From Amia ocellicauda (lineage: Eukaryota > Chordata > Actinopteri > Amiiformes > Amiidae), in assembly GCF_036373705.1 (NCBI RefSeq), contig NC_089850.1, forward strand, positions 34,024,233 through 34,088,232: DNA of 64,000 nt. Direction: 5' to 3'. Every line of letters starts with the position of its first letter. Position 1 is the stretch's first letter. The position numbers were made by a program, and so were the translations under genes. Shown here piece by piece: positions 19,871-33,900 of the stretch. Under the pieces are notes generated by a model. The model was not told where the DNA came from. It ran no database searches and was given only the letters and a program-made list of their open reading frames with translations.

Positions 19871-21828
19871 TGTAATTCTATCACATTGAATTAAACAAAA
19901 CCATGGGTGTAGACTTTATTACCTCTCTCAATAGATACCACATAGTGCTGAACTTAATCCTTATAGTGCATTTGAATCCAGTAGGGCATAAACACTAAAC
20001 ACTCCCAGAATGCAACTTTAAAGACCTCTTTATTATACAAGCCTATTTCTGCTAAATTTGTGTGTTTTATGGGTAGAGCTGTATTTATGCAAATGTACCC
20101 TCAAGGTCTTTCTCATTTGTGCAAAGAAGGAACTATCCCTCTTACCATTGGTGCTCACGGACACCTCTCTTTTGAGCTACTACCGTATTGGATGATTGGA
20201 TGTGGAGGAGTTGCTGTGTTATAGACACACCTCCTTTCCCTGACCACTTCACCTGTTGGTTAATCTTCACCCTGGAAACAAGGCAGTCTGTGGATGCCAC
20301 AGTCCCGTGCGGTCAAAATCAAAGAAACACTTTCTAATTACAGCCAATTTTTCTAATGATGAGCAGAGGAACATTATCTCTGTACGTGCATCCCCTCTTG
20401 CTTTGATTATTATTCATATAAATATATAATTTAAATAAATATTTATTCCAGAAAATATTTTACAGCAGTTTTGCAAATATGTATTGGATCCACCACAAGT
20501 TAAAAGACTGTAACTCAAACAGCACGGACTCTAAAAAGGATGTGAAAATACTGACAGAGACGTCTGTGAATCTCTATATTGTATAGAGAAATAAATCATG
20601 CGTTATTGTGTTTCCATTGTGTTTTTCACCCCTGCTTCTCTGGGATTATCATTGTTATTGCTATATATGCTTTTTATTTCTCAAACATAACTTGTGTTGA
20701 GTGGGTACCCTTGTTTTATACTGACTGTGGTTTCCTTTGTGAATAAAGGATATTGAAAATTTATGATTTTGTTGATAGGCTACATCATATTTCATGACTA
20801 GCTCTGTGCACAATTTACTGAAAACTGAAGAAGTATGTGTACACAGGCTGTTCTTTTGGAACTCTTTATGGCCAAGTTAAAATAACCTTATTGCTTGCCA
20901 ATGTAAATAAACTGCCGTCATAATCTGCAAAAAGTGCAACAGATTAAATAAACAATGTATTATGAGTTAGTGAGTCCTGTAAGTAATGGGGTGCTGTGGA
21001 TATTTATGATAGAAGTGTGCAGAGCTGCCCTGGGTTTACGAGTTGATGTCTGATTGACTATTTGATGCTTGTCTTTGCCTCCTTTGATCGGCTGCTTGTT
21101 TGCCAGACATCTTTGTGTACAAGACTGTTCAGTGGGGTCGTGACAGACAGGTATGGCTAGGGCTGAATAGGAGCTGTATGGTTATTTCATTACAAAGTAA
21201 ACATGGTGCTATTCATTTAACATTTTTCAAACAGGAGCTGCTGAGCCTCCCATTTACCTTGCCTGTAGTGATAATACTTCCTTTTATCTGCGTACAGAAA
21301 GAAGACATGTTCTTTGCTAACAGGTGCCCATATTGTGCATTGCTTACCACAATGATTCAGCACTGCTTTGTCATTTATGAAAACATAGCACTTTATAAGA
21401 CAGCATTGGTGTTTTGCTGATTTGGTTTCAATTAAACATGTTTTAAGGTCTTGTAACGTTAATAGGAAATATGTGGAGGAACATTAGGATTACAGTCTGC
21501 TACAGCTGCAAAGAAAGTCACCGAAACAATGCAGTTATTTTATTTATTCAATGAATAATCAATAAGACAAACCATTTCAGAATACTGTAAAAATAAAAAA
21601 ATAAAAGTGAATTTAAATATTTAGCAGGACCAATGACACTTGCCTACAATCAAAATGTTGATGTGATTCACTCAAAGGACAGTCAGATTTTAAGGGACAC
21701 CTGCTTCTTTTTGGCATAACAAGACATGAGCTCTGGTCCTCTGGGACCCATATTAGTGGCTGACCCCAGGCTTCAGTCTATCAGGACTCTACTGGCCCCA
21801 CTTAAGAAACCTAAACACGTTTGTCAAT
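19871..21828. other. Intergenic region between convergent genes
   Basis: AT-rich sequence with no coding signal that I trust. A second AATAAA at about 20745 could be an alternative grcc10 polyadenylation site. About 200 bases before 21829 should be the 3' UTR of the minus-strand receptor gene. Confidence 0.45.
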
Positions 21829-23828
21829 TCAGTGATGTACAAAAATGGAGGCCACGGTGCGTCTGAAGGTGGTCCTGAACTGGAGTGTTTGGAAGGCATA
21901 GATGAAAGGGTTGATGGCGGAGTTGCTGTGTGAGAGGACAATGCTGAGGTACGTGAGCCAGGGTGCTGGCTGGCCACAGCCCGGACAGAACACCACCACA
22001 CAGTTCCTGACGTGCAGAGGCAGCCAGCACACCGCGAAGACCCCGACCACCAGGGACAGGGAGCGCGCAGCCCGCAGCTCGCCCAGCAGAGAGCTCCTGC
22101 AGTGGCCGCCGCCGCCACCACTCTGTTCCTTGGCCATGCGGCACAGATGGCCGTGAGCCACCCAGAACAAGTGTGAATACAGTGCCAGCAGAAGCAGCAG
22201 CGACGGCAAGACGCAGCACAGGAAGTTAAAGTACACCATGAAGCGCAGTTCCATCACCGCCTCGAACACGCAGGGCACTGCAGAGTCCAGAGTCCCGGGC
22301 GGACAAGTCCTGGCAGGTGTGCATCTGGGCTCAGGAGCAGCCTCCAGTGGAGTGTGGTCCCACCTCTCACTGGGCCTCCAGAGCAGACCCTGCACGTTCA
22401 GAGTCAACGTGGCGTTTGCCTCACTGCGCAGGTCACAGTAGTGCCAGATGAGGTAAGGCACCAGGACAATGGTAAAAGAGAAGAGCCAGAGTGCCACAAT
22501 ACTGTTCTTTATCCTGCGGCTGGTCATGAGAGAGTGATACCTGCAGCCCAGGGGAGGAAAGGTAAAAGGAGGATAAGCAGTGTCCAAACTGTTTCAAAAC
22601 ATCTCAGTAGCCTTTAATGGCACAGAGTACACATTCCAGTGGAGTAATCAATTCATTTTAATTTCATGCATGTCTCAGTGCCACAGGATGAGAGAGAAGT
22701 CCTGGGGAAAGGGAATCAGGGAAATTGGGGTGTGCCCCTTATATAACTATGCACCTGCTTCAAAATAAAGCTGCTAATAAATTGTACTTGCATGAGCGAC
22801 AGCCTGTTTGGTAAGTTGAAAATACTCTGCTTTGTTCCGGTTTTATCAGTAAAACAATTCTCGAGTGGACTTTGCTTCATTAATGTTGCGTTAGGCTGCA
22901 TTATGCAGTAAAACATTTTGTTTGAAACTGAAACCTCAGCAGCTCCTCTTGTACCTTTAAAGACGCACATCCTTTACTAATGTTTTATAGTTTCATGCCA
23001 GGATTCTGCAATTCCCAATATGGGAGATTAGATACAGATAATCAAACCAACCTAGCAATAGAATAAGTGTAAATATGTATTCCTTTTATTTTTTATAGTT
23101 ATTTCAATTTAATTTTATAGCTGTTGTCATTTTGTCAGGGGAGAGGAAAGGGGTGTCAGAGAAGACGAGGGCAGCGGTACCTGAGAGGAGCGCTGACATA
23201 GAGGCAGCGATCGCCTGCGATGGCCAGCAGGCTGAAGATGGAGGTCTGTGTGAGCAGCAGGATGAAGACCCCAAGGAAGCGGCAGCAGTGGGGGCTCATG
23301 GGAAGGCTGAAATGCATGATGAGGGCAAAGGGCACAGCCAGGACCCCCACCATCATGTCAGCGGCTGCCTGTGATGCGATGAAGTAGTTGGTTACCCTCT
23401 GCATGGTGGGGGCAGCTAGAATGGAGCAGCAGATGAGCCCATTGCCAACAAAAGCTAGAGCACCCACCCCCACCTCCAGCCCGATATAGAGCATGTCCAG
23501 GGAGCCAGGGCTCTTGGGGGAACAATCAGGGTAAAAACAGTAAACATGAAAATACAAAAATCAGCTTTTAATTTCAAAACATTCAAGAATGAATACTTCA
23601 GCTAGAATAAACAAAGCAATTAGGTGTATAAAACTAACTCTACAAACCCTTGAAGGTGAATTTTGAAAAGTACCAGCATATCATCTTCAACATGGGTGTT
23701 AATAGTTAAAACTTAATTAAAAATTAAGACTTATTAAGACTTAATTGTCAATCCCTGATGAGGGGACGAGTCATGATCCTCCTTATTGCCATTAAAATGT
23801 TACTCACCTGCTTGGTAAGGTTGCTCAT
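21829..23828 (-). CDS. Adenosine A2-type receptor-like GPCR
   Basis: Coding exons 23828-23808, 23512-23181 and 22540-21829 join in phase to give 354 residues. The main intron falls in the second intracellular loop (PLR/YHS), the position known for adenosine receptor genes. Seven helices are present, with N31 (helix 1), D59 (helix 2), LLLTQTSIFSLLAIA in helix 3, CWLPLH in helix 6 and SHSNSAINPFIYAF in helix 7. Residues that bind adenosine in A2A are kept: Thr of LTQ, Phe-Glu of CVFE in loop 2, the helix 6 His and Asn (PLHVRN) and the helix 7 Ser-His. Two oddities: the DRY motif reads DRC (108-110), and extracellular loop 2 is long. The very short first exon (MSNLTKQ) carries a glycosylation site and is inferred from splice sites. 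It lies directly downstream of a cytospin gene, as ADORA2A does in human. The orthology class is not settled. Confidence 0.85.
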
Positions 23829-24994
23829 CTCTCAGCCAGGCAGCCAACCACGTCTCTGGGTGCAGCCAAAGACTACTGTACCGATCAGACAGCCAGGCTC
23901 CATTGCTCCCTGATGTCACCAGGCAGGCAAATCCAGCACTGATAAGAGTAATAAAACATCAGGACAACCTCCAGCTTCCCTCTCCCCTTGATTGGAGTGA
24001 TAACAGCTTGAGAAGTCGTTCTGAATTACTAAATCTACTAAGGTCTAGTCATGTGAGTGAAGATGTCAGCTGCTGGGTTTAATTCCAGAACACACAGTAA
24101 TTCAGTGACATATCACTGTCCATCCTGGTTCACCGCTTCTCTGCAACAGGCAAATTGTCAGACTTCTCAGTTTGTACCACGAGGCATTGGCAAGATTTTC
24201 ATACACTTTATTAGAAGTATTTTTCACATTCTTTCTCCAGTAATCTCTACACAGAGACATTATTACATTGAGGATAATAGGAAGTCAGGTGAGTGACGCA
24301 TAGACAGTAAACATGAGATTCCCATTACCCTTCGTTTCCAAGAATAACACTCTCTCAGGCCTTGGCCAGAGTAACACGTGTGATATTCTTGAACCTTTTA
24401 ATTTTATTTGTGTGCACAATGGAAATTGCCTTCTTAAATCTAGCAAATTTAAAATGATTTCAGGTGAAATTTTTACAATGGGGTCACATTTTTAATATAA
24501 ATATATATAAATGCATTTAAATTATTCCTATAGAATACAATATTAAGCCCTGCCAGCTCAGTCCACTCTAATCCACAGTGTTCATGTCTGAACAGCCCAC
24601 CACCCTGTTATCAGTGCACAGAAAAAAATCAGTATTTTCTTCTCATCCTGCCAGTTTCACAGTCACGTCCCGGCAATAACATTCGTTCAGAATGGTTTTA
24701 CAGTTGTATCTCATTTTCCTGAAGCACCATTCAAGGTGTGAATAGGACTCCCTGGCAGCAACAGGCCAGAACCTCCTGCTCTGCTTGGGGAGGCAGGCAG
24801 GGGGCGCTTCTGAAGCTACAGATGAGGTGGAGATGGAACCACAGAACAGTCTGCTATGATTCAGTGTCTGAGATCCAGATAAATGTCACATAATAAGTTA
24901 CATCCTGCGTTTAACTTTGCTCCAGACACTTATGGCCATTTCCTTCAGTTCAGTCCTGGTGTGTCAGACAGGGCTGAGGGGCAGGCTGGCGGGA

Positions 24995-27900
24995 TCACAT
25001 CTCGAAGTGCCTGTAGATGCTCTCCACATACTCCAACACCCGCTGCCAGTCCGGCCCTCCCTCTCGCAGCATCTCCTCCACTGTCTGCAAGACAGAGCGG
25101 TCACACACAAACACAAACTTGCAAACACACAAATTAAAATCACACAAAAGCAAGTATACAAACAGTCCTCACACACACACACACTGCTCTCGTTAACCCT
25201 CTCGGGGAGCAGGAGTCTGGGTGTTGTTCCTCACCAGGGAAGCGGGGATTCCAACACTCTGCCCGGTCCGGAAAGCCAGGTTCAGGTTCTCTCTCTGTGA
25301 ACAAAACAGGATGTCATTTAAACATTTGCAAACTTTACAATAACTAAAGCCAATAATAACTTCCTGAGCGGTTATTGTTCCGTTGCTGGAGAAACTGACA
25401 TGCAAATACAGGCAGGCCAATTACGAGAGGAGAGGCAGAACATCAAGGAGACAGAAATCTGGGTCCGGTTGTACTAACAAGATCAGGAATTCTGAGCGGA
25501 TCCGAGCTCACTGGAGTGGGATCATAAAGAAGCGCTGTACGAAGCAGATCAGTCTGAAGTGATCCAAGTTTTTGATCAGATTATCAAGTAGCACACGCCG
25601 TAACTAAGGGAATAACAGCTTTATTCAGAATGTCAGAATGTAGAAAGGGTATCGAAAAGGTGGAGCTGCCAAGAAGACGAGGCTTTAGCAGGAAAAGGAA
25701 CAGTGGATAACATCTAACAGTTAAATCCTTAATGTGGGTGGAAAGGAAAAAAATGACAGCTGTCAATAAGTAGATAAATCCCCATCTATATTTAATACAA
25801 AAAAGTTATTATTTAATCTAATAATACAATCCCTGCATTGGCATTTCCTGCTGCAAAGGGGGGTGGGGGTAAAGCTGCTTTAACAAAACTGCTGGTGGCC
25901 CAGTCTAGGAGTGTGTCAGAGTCTGCTGCTTCCATGGCAGCCTGGACTTAAACTGCAGTCCAGTACACAGTCCCTGACAGATGGGCTCTGTGTCAGGGTC
26001 ACTGGGTGGACTGAGAGCATGCGCAGATCTTCCAGTGGGACAGAAATAGAGAGGGAGTGAGAGAGAGAGAGAGAGAGGCTGACTGGAGGAAAGAGACAGG
26101 CAGGAAAACAAAGACAGAGGGAGAAAGATAGGAGAGGTTCAAACAAACAGAAAGCAGAGTCCAGGGCTGTGCACTCACTCACCGGCTGTGTGGGGATCAG
26201 GCTGCTGTAGTGGATGTGTCCAGGCAGGTAGGTATGATAGATGGCGCAAAATGCCAGGCCATCTGTCCAGCTGCTGCTGAAGTTTGTGATGTCAATATTC
26301 TGAGTGGAGAATTACAACACAATTAGAGGATGGTTTATAATGAAGTAAAGCCATCTCTGAACAGAACAGCATATTCATATTTATTCTGGGCAGAGGCTGG
26401 TCTCCTCTCATCCAAAGCCTACAGGTAATGAAGTATTCCCCTCAATGCTGCAGAGAAGTTTCACATCACATACAAAGCAGCTGCCCTTGGCCAATCGGCA
26501 GGCAGCGCTCACCTTGTATCCCAGTGTGCGGCCCTGACACCAGCGCAGCAAGGCATTCCGCTTCGAGCCTCCGTGTAGCCGTAGCAATGAGCCCAGTGCA
26601 TCCTTGGACCTGGACGTGGAGGGAATGCAGAGAGGGCCCAGGAGAGAGGATAGGGAATATCAGAACATGAGAAAGGCTGCAGGTCAGAGGAGGCTATATT
26701 GCTCCAGTGACTCCCCATTGAATGCTTACTCATGCCTCACTCACACCTTTCTGTAAACAGCCTCCACTTAGTGCTAGAGTAATTTGTTCTTCCTTAGAAT
26801 TCAATATTTTCAGTGCCTTTTTCATATCTGTAAACAGTCAGAACTCCTCAGAAAACAGCAAAGGCACCAGTCACACCCACAGTATAAACAGGAAACGCAG
26901 ACTCACCGTATTTTACTGTTCAGTAACACTGCTGGGTTTGTTAATGGAGCAAGTTGCCGATTACCAGATAAGACGTCCTGTTTCTCTGTAATAAACAAAC
27001 TTTATTTATGTCAGTTTGTTTTTTTCTTTCTTTGTTTCTCAGGGTGACACACCTACACACAACACAGACTTCTGGCAACACACACACACAGTTGTGATAA
27101 TGAAAGACACACCTGTGAGGGAGCGTGTATAGCTCTCTAGTTTGTCCTTCACTGCCTCCGTCCTCCTCCCATTAGCGGCATTGTCATGCTTCTGAAATGA
27201 AAGGCATTTTCCTGGTTACTGCAGGGTAGAGTCAGCACATCCCCTCCAGTCAGAGCACTGCAGCATTCTGCCCCCTTTATAAACCACCCACACAGCAGAA
27301 CAGCCTGCAGCCATCAGAAATGTGACCACAGAGCCAGCTACACTCAGAACAGCGGCATCAGCTCCCTGAGCAGGCTACAGCTCTACTGATATCACTGCAA
27401 AACCCACAGCACTGTGCCTCTTCTACAGTAAGGAAGTGAATTCCCTCGTAAAAAGCATCTCTGAATACAAATACCTCCAGACTTCAGAAAGGGTTATTGT
27501 AGGGCAGCAGTGAACGCAGTGTCAGACGCCGCCCTGCTGGGTCACAGCACCCCCCATGAACTGAACTGCAGCTCTAGAAAGTATCCTCCTCCCCACCTTC
27601 CCCTGACTGTACTGTCACTGAGCATCAGGCACAGCCAGTGCCAGTCTTCTCATCTAAAACCAGGACTTCTGGATTTCTTTCACACTCCTATTTTTTAGGA
27701 CTCGGGGTCTCTATAGACCAGCAGTATTATGCCCCCCAGGATGAGAAGGGAATATCCTAGTCTTAAACAAAACTGAAACAAAAAGAGTAGATGTTATTCG
27801 CTCTCGCACCAAGTGAAATGAAAAAATATATTTTGCAGTGGCCTCAAGCTCTGGTGCCATCCACTCACTACGGAGGGCAACATTGAATGCATTCTGGGCT

Positions 27901-30900
27901 TGTGTCAGTCAGATTGAATCAAAGATATAGGCTTGGCCTCGATCCATACGGTCCAATGGCCTTTGTGGAACCGATTCAGAATCGGTAACCTTTTCCTCTG
28001 TGGGTACATTTTGTGAAAAGGGCCGATAACCGAATGTGGATTAAATCTTCCGTTTCTCCACACATCAATGCTGACAGCTGCCCCGGCAGCCTACACTGTT
28101 GCACAAAACTGCTATATACAGCTCTGGAAACAATTTAGAGACCACTGCAAATTTGTCTTAAATCAGAATCTCTACATGTATGGCAGTCATTCCATTCCAT
28201 TCATATTTTTATTTGGAATTTGGGAGAAATATTGTCAGTAGTTTATAGAATTAAACAAAAATGTTCATTTTACCCAACACATACCTATAAATTGTAAAAC
28301 CAGAGAAACTGATAATTTTGAAGTGGTCTCAATTTTTTCAAGAGATGCATTTACACACATTAAATCCCAAGGGCAGTGTATTGATATTTTAAAATTCCAA
28401 TAAAGTAAATACACACACACACACACACACACAGACATAACTAGTATAAAATGGACATTTGTATAGCTGTTGAAATGTGTTATTTTAACCTTGTTCTAAT
28501 AAAACCAGTGTTATTGGTTCAGACTATCGTGTGGTATTGTGTCCAGGGTGCTCTCAGAGGCAGGGCCTAATTAAGGAAATGGGAATCCAGAGCAGACCTA
28601 CCCTGGTGACAGATCCCATGGTGACTGGCTGCTGGGAGTTACCATTTACTGCAGCGGGGAGCTGGGAGGAATGCAGGGCTTTGGAAAGGCTTGTGCTCGT
28701 CATTAGGTGTGCTACATCCGTCTCTTTTCCCCTACAAAGGTAATAGCATGACCCATGAACCAAGTGAACACACCACACACAGGCTTACAATTACACAAGC
28801 AGAAGGCGGCTGAGTTTGACTGATACACCCCACCACAGGGCCAGGCAGGGTGTTTAGGTCAGCTTGTTGCAAAGCCCATGTGAAGTCTCATCAAGCAGGG
28901 CGGTTTATAAAAATGATTGGAGATTAATTGAAAAATGTATACAATATTGCAGATAAATTTGTCTGCTAGGTCGTTAACAGAAATTCTACATGACGTCAGA
29001 CAAATATGGGGGTTTGACAATGTACTGGGTGGTGCACAACAGAAGAGAGAGAGAGAGAGCAGCGTGTGTGAATCACCTGGCCCAGCTCACCTGTCTCTCT
29101 CCATCCTGAGCTCCCTCCCTCTCTGGGGCTGGGCTGTTCTCGAAGACATCCCCACTCCCAGCCGGCTCTCAGCACTGGAGTCTGGCTTGGCGACTCCTCC
29201 CTTCCCCAGAGGGAGCATGCTGCTCTGTAGTCCCGGCATCCTCTCAATTTGCTGTTCCTCCGTCTTCTCACGCACTGCACCGATCTCTCTCTGCAGCCCC
29301 TCGGCCCCTCTGTGGTCTTGTCCCTCTGTGGCCCCTCCCGGCTGTGCATCTCTGTATGAGGCCCTCAGGCTCTCAAGCTCTGCAGCGGTGCGGCGGTGTC
29401 TCAGCTCAAGAGCGGCTAGCTCCCGGCATGTCTCTCGGTGCGTCTGCTGCAGCTCTCGCAACTCCCGTTCCTGCCCTCCCAGCCCGGCCTTTCTGAGTGT
29501 GCTCAGCTCCTCCTCAGCCTCGGTCTTAAACCGTTCTGCCACCGACACTGCCACCTGTAGGTCAGACTGGAACTGCATCCACTCCCCACGTTCCGTCTGC
29601 AGAGAGAGGGGGATATGGGGAGAGACAGGACATATAGAGAAAGGGGACAAAAAGAGAAGGAATGGAAAGAAGGGGGGAGGGAGAGAGAGAGGAGGATTAC
29701 TTCATAGTAGGGCTGGGCGATATGGCGAAAAATGTTATCACAATAAAAAAAAATCTATATCAGTCGATATCGATTATCACGATAAATGTCAAATCATTAT
29801 TTCTTTCAAGTTTAAAGGCTGATTTTTGCTCCGGAGTAAAACTTGAAGAAACCAGATGGTTAATTGCGGTTTTAAACTATTATTTATGGTCAGAACGTGA
29901 CAAACACTTGCCCAACAGTGGATCATTTCACAAACCTGAGGTAGAACATTCAGAACAATTATAATAAAATATTTTTTCAACATAAAAATATGCATGAGTA
30001 AAATTAAGTAAAATCCCCTTTCAGTCCTTTTTCCTCAACAAAATAAATATCTGCAGTCTGATGTATAACAGCCCCGCAGAGACAATCAGCATGAAGGCGA
30101 ACACGATTTAGGTAATGTGTGCCCATTTACAAGTTAAATGAATAAATAAGTAAATAAATACATAAATACAGCAGATCTGGGTTTCCCTCTAAAATATTAA
30201 GGACTGGTTTAATAAATGCGTCCATAAACGCCATGACTGAAACGTGCACACTTCAGTTAAACTATAACCTGCTATATTGTAGCTGGATAATTAATCATGA
30301 AATGTGTATTTTGTAACTGTAACTTGCCCTGGTTAAGGACGTCTGCTAAGTATATTAAAAATAATACGGCAGTGTCATTTCCAGTTACAAATCTGTAGTA
30401 AGAGTAATAAGTTAAGGGAGTCACGTTGTGCCGTTTAAAATGCATATACTAGCACATATCTTGATGATGATTACAATAATAACAATAATAATAAATAGCA
30501 AATATTTTATTGTTGCACATGGAAAAGTTTTCTTACAGTAACGTAATGCGTGTCTGAATATAATGTTGTCTATACACGTTTAGCTCTTCCTAGTATCTCT
30601 TAACAGATACGTGTATTTATTACGCTGTCTCCAATCATGTAAAGCAGAAAGAATATAATAGACAAAAAAGTCCTTTCCACATCAGGCTCTATCGCTGGTA
30701 GTGTTGTTTTCGGTCTTTGTTTTTAAAACGAAACAAACCAAACCCACAGTCGCTCTGCTCCTCCACAACAAATGAGCTTCTGACACGGCCCGGTTTCACA
30801 GACAGCTCTGGGGCGCTGCAGCCAGTGGAGCCGAGGCGCAGTGTTTCAGTGCTGCTCCTCTCCAGGGGATACTGTCACTCCTCCACACGATCCTGCTGTG

Positions 30901-33900
30901 TCACAGAGGGGAACTGGACTGCTGTACCGAATTATCGACATTATCGAAAATTCATCTAAACGTCTTTATATCGTTGTCGAGAGAAGCAATTACCGCGATT
31001 ATTATTGATATCGATTTAATCGCCCAACCCTACTTCATAGCGAAATATCTTTCTGCTTTTTCTACACAGAAAACGAGAGGATTTATTTAAGATGCAACAA
31101 AATACACACTCCCAGGGAAACTCCAATGTGCTGCAACCAGATGTTTCCCCGAGGTGAGAGGCTCCACTCTGCCCACACACTGCAGCAGCTGCTCCTCATT
31201 ATTGAGACACAGCACAGCCCCTCTCCCTCTCGTTTTCTCACCGCACAAATGAAGCTTTGTACAGTGTCCCAGCACACAAAAGCACATTGAGAAAGATTTT
31301 CCGTTTTGACTTAAAACAACCTAAAGTTTCAGCACTCCTGACGTCGGCTACAGCAGAGCTCCAGCAGATGCATGTGGTTTTACAGTTTGCCGAATATAAT
31401 AGAGGGGAAATGAGCAGTGCTGGACACTGGGAACTTACAGTGATTAACCTTTGATCTCCTAATTCTGTATTCTTAAAAATCGGTCACAAATCCAAGTAAG
31501 AACGTGCATTTGTGTATAACTTGTACAGTGAATTCGAACATACAAGCCGCTACATGCCCAGGAAGGGGCTGGTGTTCTTCCAAGATCTCCGACTCTTCCA
31601 GGAAGGCAAATGTGTGAAAATGCCTCAGCTGTTTGACGCCTCAGTGAAGACGCACAATGAAGCACATCGGTGTGCCGACGCAGCACTGCACACACCCGAC
31701 TGGCCGAGCCCCACATATCGCTCAGCTCCAACTATTAACTCCTCACCCTGTTGCTATTTGCAGCCCAAAACCAGTTGTTCTCATCACTGGCTGCTGCCAG
31801 GCTCTCTAAAGAAACCTGCCTTTCATACCATGGAAAATGCACTGCTCTCCATAGTAATGCTGATCCACTACTATATTTTAGATACAAATTAGAAAGCCAT
31901 GTGTACATAAAGCAACATTTCAATGTTGCTTGATTTCATTTGTTGTGCAAGATGATCAGACAGGGAACCTTTTCAGTCAGTGGACGAATTCTAAGAACCA
32001 GTCAACCTACAAGACTGTACCGACTCTGGGCACAGGACAGGGGACTGAACCTCAGATACTCAAACTCAGGAATGCAGATTACCATGAGAAGATTTTAGAC
32101 AATCACAGCTTCCTCGTTTCTTGCATATTAAATTGCCGATCTGACAAAGCTATTAACAGGAAACGTATTAATTTGCTTTGTTGTCCCTGGCCTACAGTGT
32201 CTCTGACATGATTTGTGAATTTAGGATGTTAAAATGACTTGGATAAAATTAAGAGTAACTTTTCTTCTCAGATGCCAAAGAATTTGAAAGTCCTTTTCAG
32301 AGCAAATTTATCACAGCATCAGGGTGATGAAAAATCCAAGCAGCTCAGCTTCTGCACAGGGGCATTTTTTCTTATTCTATCTGAGGGTTACCATCTGTGT
32401 GAAAGTGCAGAACAGAAAGTGTGCAGAAGCCACTCCACAAGTGAGAGCAGACCCATCTCATCCAGCAATCTGGAGAGCAGCCCAGAGAGAGACAGGGAGG
32501 GTGTGGAGCCCCAGGGCAGTGGGGAAACGGCAACAGGAAATTACAAAAAACAGAAATGTATCTGAACCTTGCAGTAATGCAATAATGGAGTAATACCCAT
32601 GGAATTTAACTGTTTATATTCAAGTTCTCTTTTCCATTCTTTTCTTTTTCATTTTTAAGAATCACCTTCATTTCAGCTTTTACCAATGGTCTGCCAGATT
32701 AAAATAAACACGCCTAAACACGTCCACGTGGGATAAACATCTCCATTCTGCAAGACCATCTGTGTCCAGACCTGCATGATACAGAAGGCCAGGCTACAAG
32801 ATCCTGCTAAATTGATCTGTGCCATTTTGTGTCTGGTGCTGCATCGCAGTTCATTTAGTCTCTCCATCATTTAAACACAGCAACTCTGAGTTTTTCTACA
32901 GTTTTGTGTAAACATCTCTCCCTCATAGTCTACAGGGCTGCTTCCACCAAAGCATTACACCCCATCAGCATGCCAATGACAGCTGCAGTCTCAGGCCTCA
33001 TTTTGCACAGTTAACGATCCAGTACACTGTACAGTGCTACAGTGATTAGATCTGCACCGGCCTCTACAACAGCAAAACCAGGGCATTGAGCGTTCTCTCG
33101 CCTCACTGCCAAGGCCACCGCTAGGTTACACATTCACATTACACATCCATGGGACATTAGAGTCTTCTAGTCCTCTAGACAAGTCAGCATTCACTTACTT
33201 CAATAACAAATAATTTAACAAATTGCTTTTCTTAACACAAACCTTTGCCTAACGTTTATTGATGCAGAATTCTAAGAGTAAGACACAGTAGAGTACAGAA
33301 TATTACAGGATAGTGGCAAACCCCAGACAGTCCACAGAACAGTGGGGAGCACAGGGCAGCTTACCTGTATGGCTTCCTTCAAGCTCTTCAGCTCCCCTTG
33401 CACTGCCCGTCTCTCCTCCACCAACCTCCGCACCAGATCTGTGTGAAAGAGAAACTGCAGATTAAACACAGACACAGCCCCAGAGTGCATACACACTGAC
33501 AAAGTTATCCTTGGTAACAGTAAGAAATACACCTGATGTTTTGCGGTCACTAAAACACTGGATTTACAGCAAAAAATCTAAAGACAGCAGTGCTCATGTT
33601 CTGACTTACAGACCAGACTGGACACAGAGCCTGCATTGCACAAGGATTACCAAGAGACTCTCAGTGACCAGGTTAATCTGTTTCAGGTATTACAAGCTAC
33701 ATAAATCACCTTTAGCATTTCAGAATTAGAGTACTAAATGCAACAGCTTTTCCATTATCTAGTATATTGACTTTGCTCTGTTGAGATACTTTGTACAATA
33801 CCCTTAAAGAGTTCCCAATAACCTAAGCTTTCCAGCTTTTTTTTTTTTAAATCAATGTAAACTACTCAATCCCCTTGTCAGTATTAAGACCCTGTAGTGC

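Noticed and set aside
22238-22617. Plus-strand frames over the receptor exon
   Set aside because: Antisense shadows of the GC-rich adenosine-receptor-like exon.
28996-29822. Long plus-strand frame (295 residues) and a second minus-strand frame
   Set aside because: Both overlap the cytospin exon at 29091-29596, whose frame matches the family and joins in phase with its neighbours.
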